Shown piece by piece: positions 37,084 to 47,912 of a DNA stretch of 64,000 bases. Position 1 is the first letter of the stretch; each line of letters begins with the position of its first letter. The translations under genes and the position numbers were made by a program. Under the pieces are notes generated by a model. The model was not told where the DNA came from. It made no database searches and worked only from the letters and a program-made list of their open reading frames with translations. The stretch spans positions 248,001-312,000 of the forward strand of contig NW_023604295.1 in NCBI RefSeq assembly GCF_014898055.3. Reading direction: 5' to 3'. Source of the stretch: Talpa occidentalis (lineage: Eukaryota; Chordata; Mammalia; Eulipotyphla; Talpidae).

Positions 37084-38880
37084 CTGCGGGGCAGCGCGTG
37101 AGAGGAGCTCGCGGACCCGCGGGGACGCGGTGCGGGGGCCGCGCTCCGGCCCGGGCGGCGCCTGCAGCCGGGCGGGCTGGGGGGCGCTCACGGCACCCCG
37201 CTTGGGGCCGGGCGCGCCGCTGCGTCCCCCAACCGCTGGCCGCGCGGGGCCCGGAGCGCCGGGGGCGAGGGGGGCCGGAGCGCAGCCGGCCGGGAGGGGC
37301 CGCCGGGCTCGGCTCTCGCTTCCCGGGGCTCCGAGACGGCTGCGGGGGCTCCCGGGGTGTGGGGCGCGTCTCCGCGCGGACCAGGCTGCCCGCGCGGCGC
37401 CTCCGTTCCCGGGTCCGCGGGGGGTGGGGGCGGGGGCGGCCGGTGCGGTGCAGGGAAGGGGGGCGCTGTCGTCGGGTGTTCCGGGCGGCGCGCAGCCCCA
37501 CCGCAGAGCCGCGGGGCACCCCGAGAGAGGCGCGCGCTGCCCAGTCTGCGCCCCCCTCCGCCGCGCGCAGGGGGGACCCGCGTCTGCGCCGGGCGGGCCG
37601 CGGGGGCGTCCGGGGCGCTGCTCTCGGGGCGCTGCTCTCCGGGGCGCTGCTCTCCGGGGCGCGCCCCGAGCGCGGAGGCGCGAGGCCGCGTGAGCGGGAC
37701 GCAGGCGAGAGCCGGGAGCACCGGGTGGTGGGGGGGCTCCGCTGCGACGAGGCCGCGAACCGCTGAAACCTCCGGATGCACGTTCCGGAACTGGTCAGCA
37801 GACGGAGCCCGTTTGGGTGACGCTTGGGTGACGTTTGGGTGACTTTTGGGTGACGCCAGATGGCGTTTCGCCCACGCGCCGAGGCCGAGGAGGCGGACGA
37901 CGCGCCCCACCCTGTTTGCACCCCGCGCGCCCGAGATGCGGCCTCGGAAAGTGTCACAAAACTCTCTCCAAGAGGAAGCGCCCCAAAACTTGATGATTAA
38001 AAACTGGCGAGTGCACAGACCGCGCGTCCTGAGCCGGAGCCCAATCAGCGGCTAAGAAGACCCGGGGGGCGAGAACCCCAGCACCTGGAGGTTAAAAGCC
38101 CCGTCCTGGGAACCCGCCCCGGAGGCGGTGGGCGACGGCCACCCGCGGGAGACAGTGCGACTGGCCAAGGCTGGACTCGGGGGACAGGGCGTCGCCCGGG
38201 TTAGTAAATGCTTTAAGTCATTAAATAAAAATCAGCGGACGGTGGGCGTGCCGTCGAGGAAACGAGGGCCAAGAAATTAATCTCAGGAAAGCAAGAGAGA
38301 GAGAGAAATGACAGATTAAACCAACCCAGTATGAAAATACTCATGTGTGTCTAAGAGTCGGTTGTTCGAAAAGCCCAACAAGATAAAGAAGTGTCAGCAA
38401 GTGTCACCAAGAACGGAACAAGATAAAACGCAAATACAGAAATATACATGTTCAGGAATGAGGAAATGCAGCGATACTGAAATTTTGCTGTTGGTTGTTT
38501 TGAGAGCACCTCAAGGCAGCTCCCTGCCCTCATTGTGGGCGCCCGGGAGGGGTGCTTAGAGGAGAAGAGCCGGCGGGGCTGCCCTGGGGAAACAGAACCG
38601 CCTTCCCCAGGCCTGGCCGCAGCCTGGCGGGGAGTTCCCACAGCACCGCTTGCTGCCATGGAACGCGTGTCCCCACGTACAGAGGTAAGCTGCCTTTCCA
38701 CTCGTTCTTAAACATGTGTATCCTGAGTCTAGAGCTGATAAAAGATAACCCTAAAAGAAACTCACAGAAAGATCTACTTTTGAGTATAGGTGCAACAATC
38801 CTAACATATTCAAAAATAAAATCCAGTAGCGTATTAAGGGACTCATACCGGAACTGAGATGAAGTTAGTTAAAAACACAT
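37084..38880. other. COL6A2 intron 1, gene-proximal part
   Basis: GC-rich intron next to the first coding exon. It holds a 15-base tandem (GGGGCGCTGCTCTC words) near 37611-37660 and four TTGGGTGAC repeats at 37812-37856. From about 37,950 the sequence becomes AT-rich with no recognised element. Confidence 0.45.
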
Positions 38881-38899
38881 TGACACAAGACTAGGGCCC

Positions 38900-39170
38900 A
38901 GGGCCTCCCCTGGTGGTGCAGGCAGTGGAGCGCCTCGCTGTGAAGCTGTCCGCAGCCTCTGCAGCGCTGGTTCGATCCCGGCCAGCCGGCGAGGGTCCCA
39001 CATGGCGCGCAGACCTCTCCTGCCGCCCACTGCTCCCCTCAGCAGTGTCCTTCGGTCCTTCTGCCTGCTCTGCCCCCCGCTCTGGCTCTGGTGAATCCTC
39101 TCACCCTCCACACATCTGGCCCATACCCCAGCTCTTGTATAAATAAATAAATCTTTAAAAAAAAAAAGCA
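38900..39170 (+). mobile_element. tRNA-derived SINE, left unit of a two-SINE block
   Basis: Head GGGCCTCCCCTGGTGGTGCAG, B-box-like GGTTCGATCC, standard body and A-tail at 39158-39168. Directly followed by a second SINE of another subfamily. The pair share one target-site duplication, CACAAGACTAGG, at 38884-38895 and 39434-39445. Confidence 0.85.
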
Positions 39171-39430
39171 CAATTGGTTAAAACGCAATCTATGAAGCTG
39201 TCCGCAGCCACCACAGCATGAGTTGGATCCCTGGCCAGCCAGGGAGCTACCCACATGGCACAGCAGACCCCTCCTGCCGCCCGCTGCTCCCCTCAGCAGT
39301 GTATTTCGTCAGTCTGCCTGTTCTGCTCCCCGCTCTGTCTCTGGTGAATCCTCTCACCCTCCTGCGCATCTGGCTTGTACCCCAGTTCTTGTATAAAAAT
39401 AAATAAATAAATCTTTAAAAAAAAAAAGAA
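39171..39430 (+). mobile_element. tRNA-derived SINE, right unit, different subfamily
   Basis: The body reads GCCAGGGAGCTACCCACATGG, the variant also seen at 47639 and not the GGAGGAGGGTCCC form of the main family. It ends with (AAATA)n-AATCTTT and an A-run. The head is degenerate. Confidence 0.85.
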
Positions 39431-39689
39431 AACCACAAGACTAGGCCCCCTATTAATATAAACAGAGAAAACCATGTAACTGCTCTAACAGAGCCCCAAC
39501 ACCCATTTCTGAGTGAAAAAGGCAGTAAGAAAAAACTTCCTAAGACATTTACAAGTAGGATCAACATTATAAAGGATATAAATTTCAAATCAACAACTAA
39601 TATTCTATTTTACATAAAAACTAAAGTAGGGGTCATATACCTTTTAAGAACCTGGACAATTTCACTTTGTACAAATGTGCAGATACCCG

Positions 39690-40310
39690 CGTACAAACGT
39701 CAGGCCCCTGGTAAATTGGGGGCCATAGTAGCCCTTGCACTCGTGTGGTTAGTACTCGCATGGGATAACTTCACTTTCAACCCATTTGTATGTCTGGATC
39801 TAAAGTGGATCTCACATAGATGGTGTACAGTTGGGTCATGGCTTTTGTTTTGTTTGTTTGTGGGACCCTCGCCGGGCGGCTGGGCGGCTGGGCGGCTGGG
39901 GATCGAACCAGCGCTGCAGAGGCTGTGGGCAGCCTCGCAGCCCAGCGCTCAACCGCTGCGCCACGAGGGGAGGCCCCTGTTTTGTTTGGTTTTAATGTGT
40001 TCTGTCAACTTGCCTTTTGACTGGAGCGTTTAATCCATTTACATTTAAAGTGATTCCTGATAAGGAAGCACTAACGTGTCATTTTGCTCTGTTTTCTACA
40101 TACTTTGTGGTTTTTTGTTCCTTAATTCCTGCATTACTGTCTTCTGTGTTTGGCTGATTTTTGTAGCAAAACATTTGTATCTCTTGTTTCTTTTTGTGTA
40201 TTCTTTATTTCCTTTGTGGTTGCCCTGGGGATTACATCTGACATCCTAAAGTTATAACACTAATTTGAAATGACACTTTCTTCAATAATATACAAAAACT
40301 CTGTTCTTTC
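39690..40310 (-). mobile_element. L1 ORF2-region fragment, inverted, interrupted by a SINE
   Basis: The + strand carries L1 complement text such as TTTAATCCATTTACATTTAA and GTGGTTGCCCTGGGGATTAC. It is split by the SINE at 39857-39977 and cut at its right by the SINE at 40311. It is older than both. Confidence 0.8.
39857..39977 (-). mobile_element. SINE head fragment inserted in L1
   Basis: This holds only the tRNA-like head and adjoining body in inverted orientation, ending CGCTGCGCCACGAGGGGAGG. It has an imperfect GGGCGGCTGGGCGGCTGG triplication in place of the usual body. Target-site duplication TGTTTTGTTTG at 39846-39856 and 39978-39988 shows it inserted as this short form. Confidence 0.85.
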
Positions 40311-40590
40311 AGGGCTTCCCCGGTGGCGCAGTGGTTGAGCGCTGGGTTGCAAAGCTGCCCGCGGCCTCTGTAGCACCGGTTCGATCCCCGGCTGCTCCCC
40401 GGCCACCGGAGGAGGGTCCCCCATGGCGCGCAGACCTCTCCTGCCGCCTGCTGCTCCCCTCAGCAGTGTCCTTCGGTCCTTCTGCCTGCTCTGCTCCCCG
40501 CTCTGGCTCTGGTGAATTCTCTCACCCTCCCGCGCTTCTGACTGTACCCAGTGCTTGTATAAATAAATAAATAAATCTTTAAAAAAAAAA
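40311..40590 (+). mobile_element. Full-length tRNA-derived SINE (good reference copy)
   Basis: A complete element: head GGGCTTCCCCGGTGGCGCAG, A-box-like region, B-box-like GGTTCGATCC at 40378-40387, body GGAGGAGGGTCCCCCATGG, CTCAGCAGTGTCCTTCGG, CTCTCACCCTCCCGCGC, and tail (AATA)n-AATCTTT-A10. Internal pol III promoter boxes look intact. It is the clearest copy of the family here, suited as a query for taxonomic identification. Confidence 0.93.
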
Positions 40591-40599
40591 GTGAAATTC

Positions 40600-41480
40600 T
40601 GCCTTTTGATTGTCTGGTTAGAATGTGTTTTGGTGTGAGTCTCTGCGTTCATCCCCCTTGGCGTTCACTGAACTTCTTGGATGTTTATATTCATGTCATT
40701 CATCAAATTTGGGATGTTTTGAACATTATTTCTTCAAATATTTCCTTTTCCCCTTTCTCTCTCTGCTCCTTCTGGAAGTCCTGTAACAGGAACGTGCTCT
40801 GCTTGACGTATCTCAAAGGCCCTTCATTGTCCTGGTGTTGACTTTGCTAATTATCTCTTCTTTCTGCTCAAGTCTGCCTTTGAACCCCTTTAATGAGTTT
40901 TATTATTGTACTTTTCAGTTTCATTAAGTTCATCTTTTTGGAAGCCATTTAGGCTTTCTAGCTCTGTTGATATTTTGTTCATACATAGTTTGATCGACTT
41001 TCGCCAGGCCTTCCTTGAGTTAAGTAACTTAAGATGATTGTTTTAAAGCATTTGTCTAGTAAATTAATCGTCAGGTCTTTCTCAGTGACAGTTTGTATTG
41101 GTTTATATTTTTTCCATTGAATAGCATATACTTTCTCGTTCCTTTATATAAGTCTTGCTATATTTTTGTTGTTTTTGAAAAACGGGCACTGAATCTAATG
41201 CTAGGGTGCTATGGAAATCTGATTATTTCCTCCACATGGTTTTCTGTGATTTGTTTTTGTGTTTTTGGTTGCTGGAGGCTGTCTCTGTGCCAAGGGTGAG
41301 CTTGAGATAAACTTGGGTTGTCCCAGGTCTTTTCCAAGCCTGTCCCTTCTCCTGGGAATGTTCTGTGGCTCTAATTTCCCCATATATGAAGTTGCTTTGG
41401 AATGCCTCCTATTCAATGTCTGACTCACAGAAGGAGAAGAGCAAATTGGGGTAAAGGTGACAGTCCTTTAGATTCCCTGG
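40600..41480 (-). mobile_element. L1-derived fragment, inverted
   Basis: The + strand reads as a known L1M-type complement segment: GGCGTTCACTGAACTTCTTGG, ATCAAATTTGGGATGTTTTG, TTTCTTCAAATATTTCC, then GTTGTTTTAAAGCATTTGTC. No open frame. Limits are approximate. Confidence 0.7.
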
Positions 41481-41599
41481 AAGTTTCTTCAGCCAGCGAA
41501 GGAGAAACTTGCGGTTCTGGAGGGAAATGTCAATCTCGGTAGATTTTACAAGAAAATACCATTCAATGAGTCATGATTTTAGAAGGTATCAGTATCGCA

Positions 41600-44500
41600 G
41601 ACAGTCCTACTGTTATTCCAGTCACACCGTGATCCTCAACAGTAACAGGACAACTGGAAAAGTCACAAAACTGTGGGAATTAAACAACTCACTTTTAAAC
41701 AACCAATTGATGAAAGAAGGGAAATTAGAAAATACTCAGAGATTAATGAAAATGAAAGTACAAACTACCAAAACTTACGGGCATAGTGAAAGCGGTGGAA
41801 ATATATAGCGGAAGCAAACAAGAAAGATTTAAAACCAACAAACTAACTAACTTTACAAGTTAAGGAACTAGAATAAGAAGAACAAACTAAACCTAAAACC
41901 AGCAGAGGAAGGAAATAATAAAAAACAGAGCCGAGTTAAACAGAGAATAGAAAAACAATGAAACCAAAAGCTAGGTCTTTGAAAAGATCAGCAAATCCCA
42001 AGAAGCATTTAGCTAGGGGGACTAAGAGAAAAAGAAACAAGATCTAAACTGCTGCAATCAGAAATGAAAGTGGGGCTATCACTACTTTTCTACAGAAATG
42101 AAAAGGATTATAATAGGGTTCTATGAACAATTATATGCAAACAAGTCAGAGAACTTAGATGAAATGGATAAGTTTCTAAAATTACAAACTTACCAAGGCC
42201 AAACTATGAAGAAATAGAAATTGCGAATAAATCTATAACTAGTAATAAGACTGAATCGGTAATTAAAATGTCCTGGGATTCCTAGGTTGTGTGGTATTCC
42301 CTCCCTCCCCCATCACTTGAAAAAGTAAACCCCCGCACATTATCACTTCACTGGTGAATTCTACCAAACATTTATATAACTAACACCCTACTTCTCAAAC
42401 TTAAAAAAAAAAAAAAAAAATAGTAGAGAAAACCTCCTACCTCACTCTGTGAGGTCAGCTGATACCTGACACCAAAGCCAGACAAAGAGACTACGGAAAA
42501 AGAAAACCACAGGCCACTATTCCTTGCAAATATTGATGCAAAAATCCTTAACATAACATCAGCAAACATAATATTAAAAGGATTAAACAAGCAGGATTAA
42601 TTTTCTGGAATACAAAGGTGGTTCAACACATGAAAATCCATCAACCTTACTATCACATAAATAGAATAAGGGAAAACCCACATGATCATCTCAACTGATG
42701 CCGAAAAGCCTTTTGATAAAATTCAACCCTCTTTCATGATAAACACACTAAAAAACTAGTAATAGAGAGAAACTACCCCAATGTGATATAAGCCAAATAT
42801 GAACACCCTACAGTAACCATCATAATAGTGAGAGACGAGAACATTTTCTTTTAAGGTATAAGCCAAGGCAAAGATGTTCAATTTTGCCACTTCTGTTCAC
42901 CATAGTCCTAAAAAGGAATAATCAGGCAGGAAAAAGTCAATATATAGATATTGGAAAGAAGTAAAATTCTCTCTGTTCATAGATAATATGATCTTACATG
43001 TGGAAAATTAAAGATTCAACAAAAAGAAACTTTAAAAATAAACAAATTCAACAAAATAGCAGGGCTCAAAGTCAACACCCAAAAGTCAGTGATGCACAAA
43101 TCATCAACAATCTACACACATATCAGGGACAATCCAAAAGGGAAAATAAAAAATACTTCCCTTTGCATTAACATCACAAAGAATAAAATAATTAGGAATT
43201 ACCTTTACCAAGGAGGTAACTTATTTACTGAGAGCTATTAAAATTCTGAGAGAAATTTTAAAAGACATAAATAAATGGAAAGACATATCATGACCATGTA
43301 TGGGAACATTTAATATTAATATGTCAACACTACCCAAAATGATTTATAGATTTATTAAATAAGTAATTACTACCTTTCACCATGCACAAAAATCAACTCA
43401 AAATGGGTAAAAGAACTGGACATAAGACCTGAAACCATAAGATATATAGAAGAAAATAAAGGTAAAACACTACAAGACAATACGTTAAAATCGCAAGAAC
43501 ATCTTTAAAGACTCATCACCGAAAGCAAAGAAAGTCAAGGAAAAGATAAGCCCCTGGGATTACATCAAACTGAAAAGCTTCTGCACAGCAAAAGAGACAT
43601 TAACCAAAACAGAGAGATGCCCCACTGCGTGGGTAAAAATCTTTGCACTCCAGTCAACTGATAGGGGACTGATCACAAAGACATACAAAGAACTCACACG
43701 GCGCAACAAAAACAAAATAAACAAAATAAAAAATAAACAATCCAACAAAAACAAAATAAACAATCCAAAATAAGCAAGAAATGGGCAGAAGAACTTAAAA
43801 GACATTTCTCCAAAGAGGAAAAGCAAATGGCCAACAGACATATGAAAAAATGTTCAACATCCCTGATCATCAGGGAAATGCAAATTAAAACCTCATTGAG
43901 ATACCACCTCACACCAGTGAGAATGGCACACATCAAACAAACTAGCAACAACGAATGTTGGCGAGGGTGTGGAGAAAAAGGAACTCTCCTGCACTGCCGG
44001 TGGGAGTGCAAACTGGTCCAGCCCCTGTGGAGAGCTGTGTGGAGATTTCTGGACCTACTAAACCTAGAGCTTCCATAGGATCCAGCAATTCCACGCCTAG
44101 GTATTTACCCAAAGGACACAGAAACATCCACTCCAAAGAGCACCTGCACCCCTATGTTTATAGCAGCACTGTTGACAATAGCTAAGCTCTGGAAACAACC
44201 CAAATGCCCAAAAATAGATGACTGGATCAAGAAGATGTGGTCCATATACACCATGGAATATTACTCAGCATTCAAAAAAGATAAACACATGCCATTTGCA
44301 GCAACATGGATGGCGCTGGAAGGGATCATGCTCAGCGAAATAAGCCAGAAAGAAAAAGAAAAATCCCGGATGCTCTCACTCATAGCAGGAATCTAGAAAA
44401 CCTAAATAAGGGACCAGGGAAAAGACTAATTATAATAAAGTAAAGATCAAAACCAGCAAGCAACTACAGACACACTGCGGGGGGGATTAGGGTTAAAACG

Positions 44501-44610
44501 AGGGGGGTGGGAATTGCACGGGGACTCTGCCAAGATGAACACGCACACACTGTGCAAAAATGAAAAATGTAAAAAAATATATAAATTAAATTAAAAAACA
44601 AACAACCACA
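41600..44610 (+). mobile_element. 5'-truncated L1 (about 3 kb), ORF2 and 3' UTR, inactive
   Basis: A + strand L1 in COL6A2 intron 1, antisense to the host gene. Reverse-transcriptase-region words appear at 42000-42800 (GAAATGGATAAGTTTCT, CCTTTTGATAAAATTCAACC), and the ORF2 end at 43550-44400 (GATTACATCAAACTGAAAAG, ATGGAATATTACTCAGCATT). A G-rich 3' UTR follows (GCGGGGGGGATTAGGG), then an A-rich tail to about 44,610. Many stops and frameshifts leave no intact ORF; the longest piece is about 80 codons at 44154-44396. ORF1 and the 5' UTR are absent. Confidence 0.9.
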
Positions 44611-45694
44611 GACAAAGGCTTGGCTGGACGTCACTGCAGAGGTGGGTGAGCGGCGCACCTGGCCCTGAGGAGGCCTGGACACGACGGGGAGCGGCCCAGG
44701 CCACGGGAGGGGCCACCTCCGCCCCGCAGGCAGCAGCTCTGAGCCCCGGGACACGGGGGTGTCTGGACACGGCAGAGGCGGGCGCGGCGGGGCGGCGGGG
44801 CTGCTGCGGGCCGCGGGCTCCTCCGGAGACGGAGCCGGGGCGCGCGTGACGCGCCTCCACCCCGGCCGGCCGGGAACCCGGGGGGCGCGGGGCCGCGGGC
44901 GCCCTGGGGCTGGGGTCACGGCGGCCCCGCCAGCAGCGACGGGCGCAGGCGGCGCGGCGGGGAGGCGCACGGGGTCGCGCGCCCCCGGAATATTACTTGG
45001 CCGTGAAAGGGCAAGCGCGGCTGGCACCGCGGCCACCGGGCGGCTCGAGGCGGGCGCGGCCGCGGAGCGCGGGGCAGCGGGATCTCAGTTTCCAAGATGA
45101 AAGGCCCGAGCCCGAGGGCGCGGCCCACCGAGGGCGCCCGGGGAGGAGCCCCGGCTGCGCGGAGGGGTGCGCACGCACGGCGGGGGCGCCTGCGAGGGCC
45201 GGGGAGCCCCGGGAGGCCGGTCGGGGCGGCGCGCGGGGTCCAGGCTGGGGGCGGAGCCAGGCCGGCCGCAGGCGCCGCCTCCCCCGGGACGCGGACGCGG
45301 GTCGGGCCCCCTCGACGGGCCTGGGGTCCCGGGCGGAGGCGCCAGGAACTGCTCACCCGCCCGCCCCGCCCGCTGCGGCAGGGGCTCCCCAGCAGACGCC
45401 CCTCTTTGCACCAAGGAGCGCGGCCAGGCTCGAGGGGAGGAGCAAAGGGCTTGGGGTTCGGACTCTGCGGGGGGCGGGGGGGGGGCGGTGGTCTGGAGGC
45501 GGGGCCGGGGCACAGCCGCGAGGAGGGTCCAGCACCCCGGCCCGCGCCTCCTTCTGCCGGGCGCCCCCGCCGCGGGGAGGGGCACTGGCTGGGCCCCGGC
45601 CTGACCGGCCTCCGAGTCTGGACTGCGGGGCCCCTCCCGCCCCAGGGTCACGTCGCCGGCAGCGCCCACTCCTCTGCCGAAGGGTGCCAGGCTT

Positions 45695-45830
45695 GGGGGG
45701 GCAGGCTGGGGGGCTGGGGGGCAGGCTGGGGGGCAGGCTGGGGGGGGCAGGCTGGGGGGGGCAGGCTCAGGGGGCAGGCTCAGGGGCAGGCTCAGGGGCC
45801 AGGCGGTGGGGGGCAGGCTGAGGGGGGCAG
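45695..45830 (+). repeat. GGGGGGCAGGCTG minisatellite in COL6A2 intron 1
   Basis: About ten tandem units of 8-16 bases based on GGGGGGCAGGCT and CAGGCTCAGGGG lie about 700 bases inside the transcript from exon 1. G-runs make G-quadruplex formation plausible. Confidence 0.88.
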
Positions 45831-46496
45831 CTTCAGCCTCCCCGGCCGGCGCCCGCCTCGGGCCCAGGCCCAGGCCCTGCAAAGCCTTTTTGGGGTTCGC
45901 TGACCAGACCCGCCAGCCGCGCCTCCCAGATCCTTCGCCTCGAGGCGCTGGCCGGGCAGCCCCAGGGTGTGGGAGCCGCTGGCGTCCCAGGAGCCCCCGC
46001 CGCGGCCCCCCCAGACCTCGCGCCTCTTTCCAAGCGGGTGACTCAGCCCCGAGTCCTGTCGGCCGGGGGCTGGGGGAAGGGCGGGGGGCGCCGCCTGCGC
46101 GGCGGGAGCGCCCAGGCCGCTCCTTCTTCGGGGAGCAGCACCCCCCATGCGCCCCTGGAGCCCGAGCCGCCCAGCCCGCCCAGCCGGTCGGGCTCCCCGG
46201 GCCCCTCGCCCACCGCGGACCCGCCCCGGTCTGGCTGCTCCCCCAGCCCTCGGTCGTCTGGGCCCGGGGTGACAGCGAGGGCCGGGGTGGGGCTCTGTCC
46301 CGGAGAGCGCGCGCGGCGGGGTCCAGCACCCGCCAGAAGAGGGGCCCCCAGAGCTCTGCCCGCGGCCGTGAAGGGGGCGCCCCGGCGCCCCACCGCCCCT
46401 CCCGGGCCCTGGGGATGGAGCCGGGCGGCACCCCCGCGGCACGGTCCCCGAGGCCCCGCGCTCCGCCGCCCGCACCCCGACAGCGGCGGCGCTTAC

Positions 46497-46567
46497 CTGA
46501 CCGCGGACCGGACCGTCTGGGGCTGCGGGCGGCGCGCAGGGCGGGGCGGCCCGGCCCGGCCCTTATA
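46497..46567 (-). promoter_or_regulatory. COL6A2: COL6A2 TATA promoter and non-coding exon 1
   Basis: On the minus strand TATAAG sits at 46567-46562. About 65 bases further on is a strong donor, CAG followed by GTAAGC, at 46497/46496. A start site 25-30 bases after the TATA gives an exon 1 of roughly 46535-46497. It would splice to the acceptor CAG just above 37083, which adds 19 bases of 5' UTR before the ATG. No ATG occurs in the predicted exon 1. Exact start position is inferred. Confidence 0.7.
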
Positions 46568-46780
46568 CCCGCCCCCCGCGCCCCAATGCGCGGCCGCCGG
46601 GGGGCGCTGCGGCCCCGCCGATGGCCGGGCGCGCGAAGGGGCCGAGGGGACCCCAGCTGCGAGCGCCCGCGCCGCCCTCCCCGCCCGGGTGTGGGGGAGC
46701 CGAGCCCCTCCCGGGTCCCGGGGTGCGACCCCTGCCCGGGCGCCGCAGGGATGGGGGTGATGGGGGGTGACTGCGCCACG

Positions 46781-47628
46781 GCACCTCCCCTTTCGTACCC
46801 CACGTGCTCAAACTCCCCTACACATGGTGCGCTGGGGGGCCCTGGGGCACCCGGGGTCCCTCACTCTCTGGGGTGCGGGAGGGGCCTTGGGGACTTGGCA
46901 CAGACTGTGTGAGGGGTCCCCACCCTCCTCCGGGCGCCCCGGGCAGGCGGCCTGGGCTCGGCTCCCAGCAGCAGAGACAGGCCCCGCGGAGCGCACCCCT
47001 CTCCCGACGGGTCCCCACCCCTCCTGCCCGTCCCGAAGCCACCCTCGGGCAGCTCTCCAGCCCCTCGCACCCCCAGGCGGGGCCTGCGAGACACACCGGC
47101 TCACCTCCAGAGCTCTGGAAAATCAAATTTGATAACTCTGCCAGGAATTTCACTGCTTTTAAGGGGGGGTGTGTTTCCAGAGGTCCTGGCCCGCCACCCC
47201 GCAACCCCTGCCGCTGTGTTCCCTGGGCTCCTGCAGCCCCCAGCCCCCCACTCTGCGGAGGCTCTCAGTGCAGTCCCAGGGCGGTGACTGCAGTTCTACT
47301 CTCTGGCCTAGATGCCCTTAGCTCTCGTCTCACCTCTGTGTGCTTCTTAAGCCTTCAGTATGTGTCAAAGCTCAGGGGAGCTGGAGGCTGGGGGGCTGTG
47401 TGCCTGCCCTCAGAAAGCAAGCCTCCGCCTCGCGTTTGGATATGGCCAGCGGGAGGGCCTGGGTGGCGGGCATGAGGACGCCCTCCCTTAGGTTGAGAGT
47501 TTCCGTCTGGATTCTCAGGGAGCTTTAATAAGCAGGCGTCTTTTGCCAGGTACATTGCCTGCATTTATTGAGAGCAAAGGGTTCCTCACCTCTTATCCTG
47601 CTAACGTGGTATATTGTTTAATTTAAAA
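46781..47628. other. Upstream flank of COL6A2
   Basis: Intergenic. GC-rich to about 47,110, then a short AT-rich island (AAATCAAATTTGATAACTC near 47120) that could be a regulatory element. No exon recognised. Confidence 0.4.
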
Positions 47629-47638
47629 AACTCTTGGA

Positions 47639-47902
47639 GGGCCTTCCTGGTGGCGCAAGGGGTTAAACACAGCGCTGTGAAGCGGTCGCAGCCACTACAA
47701 CACGAGTTCAAGCCCCGGCCGGCCAGGGAGCTACCCACATGGCGCAGCAGACCTCTCCTGTCTCCCCGCTGCTCCCCTCAGCAGTGTGTCTCAGTGGATC
47801 TGCCTGTTTTCCTCCTCTGTCTGGTGAATCCTCTCACCCCCGCACCTCTGGCCTGTACCCCAGCTCTTGTATGCATAAATAAATACATCTTAAAAATAAA
47901 AC
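47639..47902 (+). mobile_element. tRNA-derived SINE, second subfamily, with target-site duplication
   Basis: Head GCCTTCCTGGTGGCGCAAGG followed by GGTTAAACACAGCGCTGTGA, body with GCCAGGGAGCTACCCACATGG, ending in an AATA-type A-rich tail. Flanks AACTCTTGGA at 47629-47638 and 47903-47912 are a perfect 10-base duplication. It defines the same subfamily as 39171-39430. Confidence 0.9.
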
Positions 47903-47912
47903 AACTCTTGGA

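Larger units (their letters stand above)
44640..46780. other. CpG-island-like region around the COL6A2 promoter
   Basis: An abrupt change from AT-rich L1 to very GC- and CpG-rich sequence that includes non-coding exon 1. It contains a G-rich minisatellite at 45695-45830. Open frames of more than 500 codons here are composition artefacts. Confidence 0.7.

Noticed and set aside
40311..40400. tRNA gene
   Set aside because: The head has A/B-box-like words but does not fold as a full tRNA, and is continuous with a SINE body and A-tail.
41600..44610. Active L1 with coding capacity
   Set aside because: 5' truncated, no ORF1, and ORF2 is broken by many stops; only short fragments remain open.
45085..46803. 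Minus-strand open frame of 572 codons upstream of COL6A2
   Set aside because: Lies in the CpG island and first intron, crosses the predicted promoter and exon 1 donor, and has no recognisable domain.
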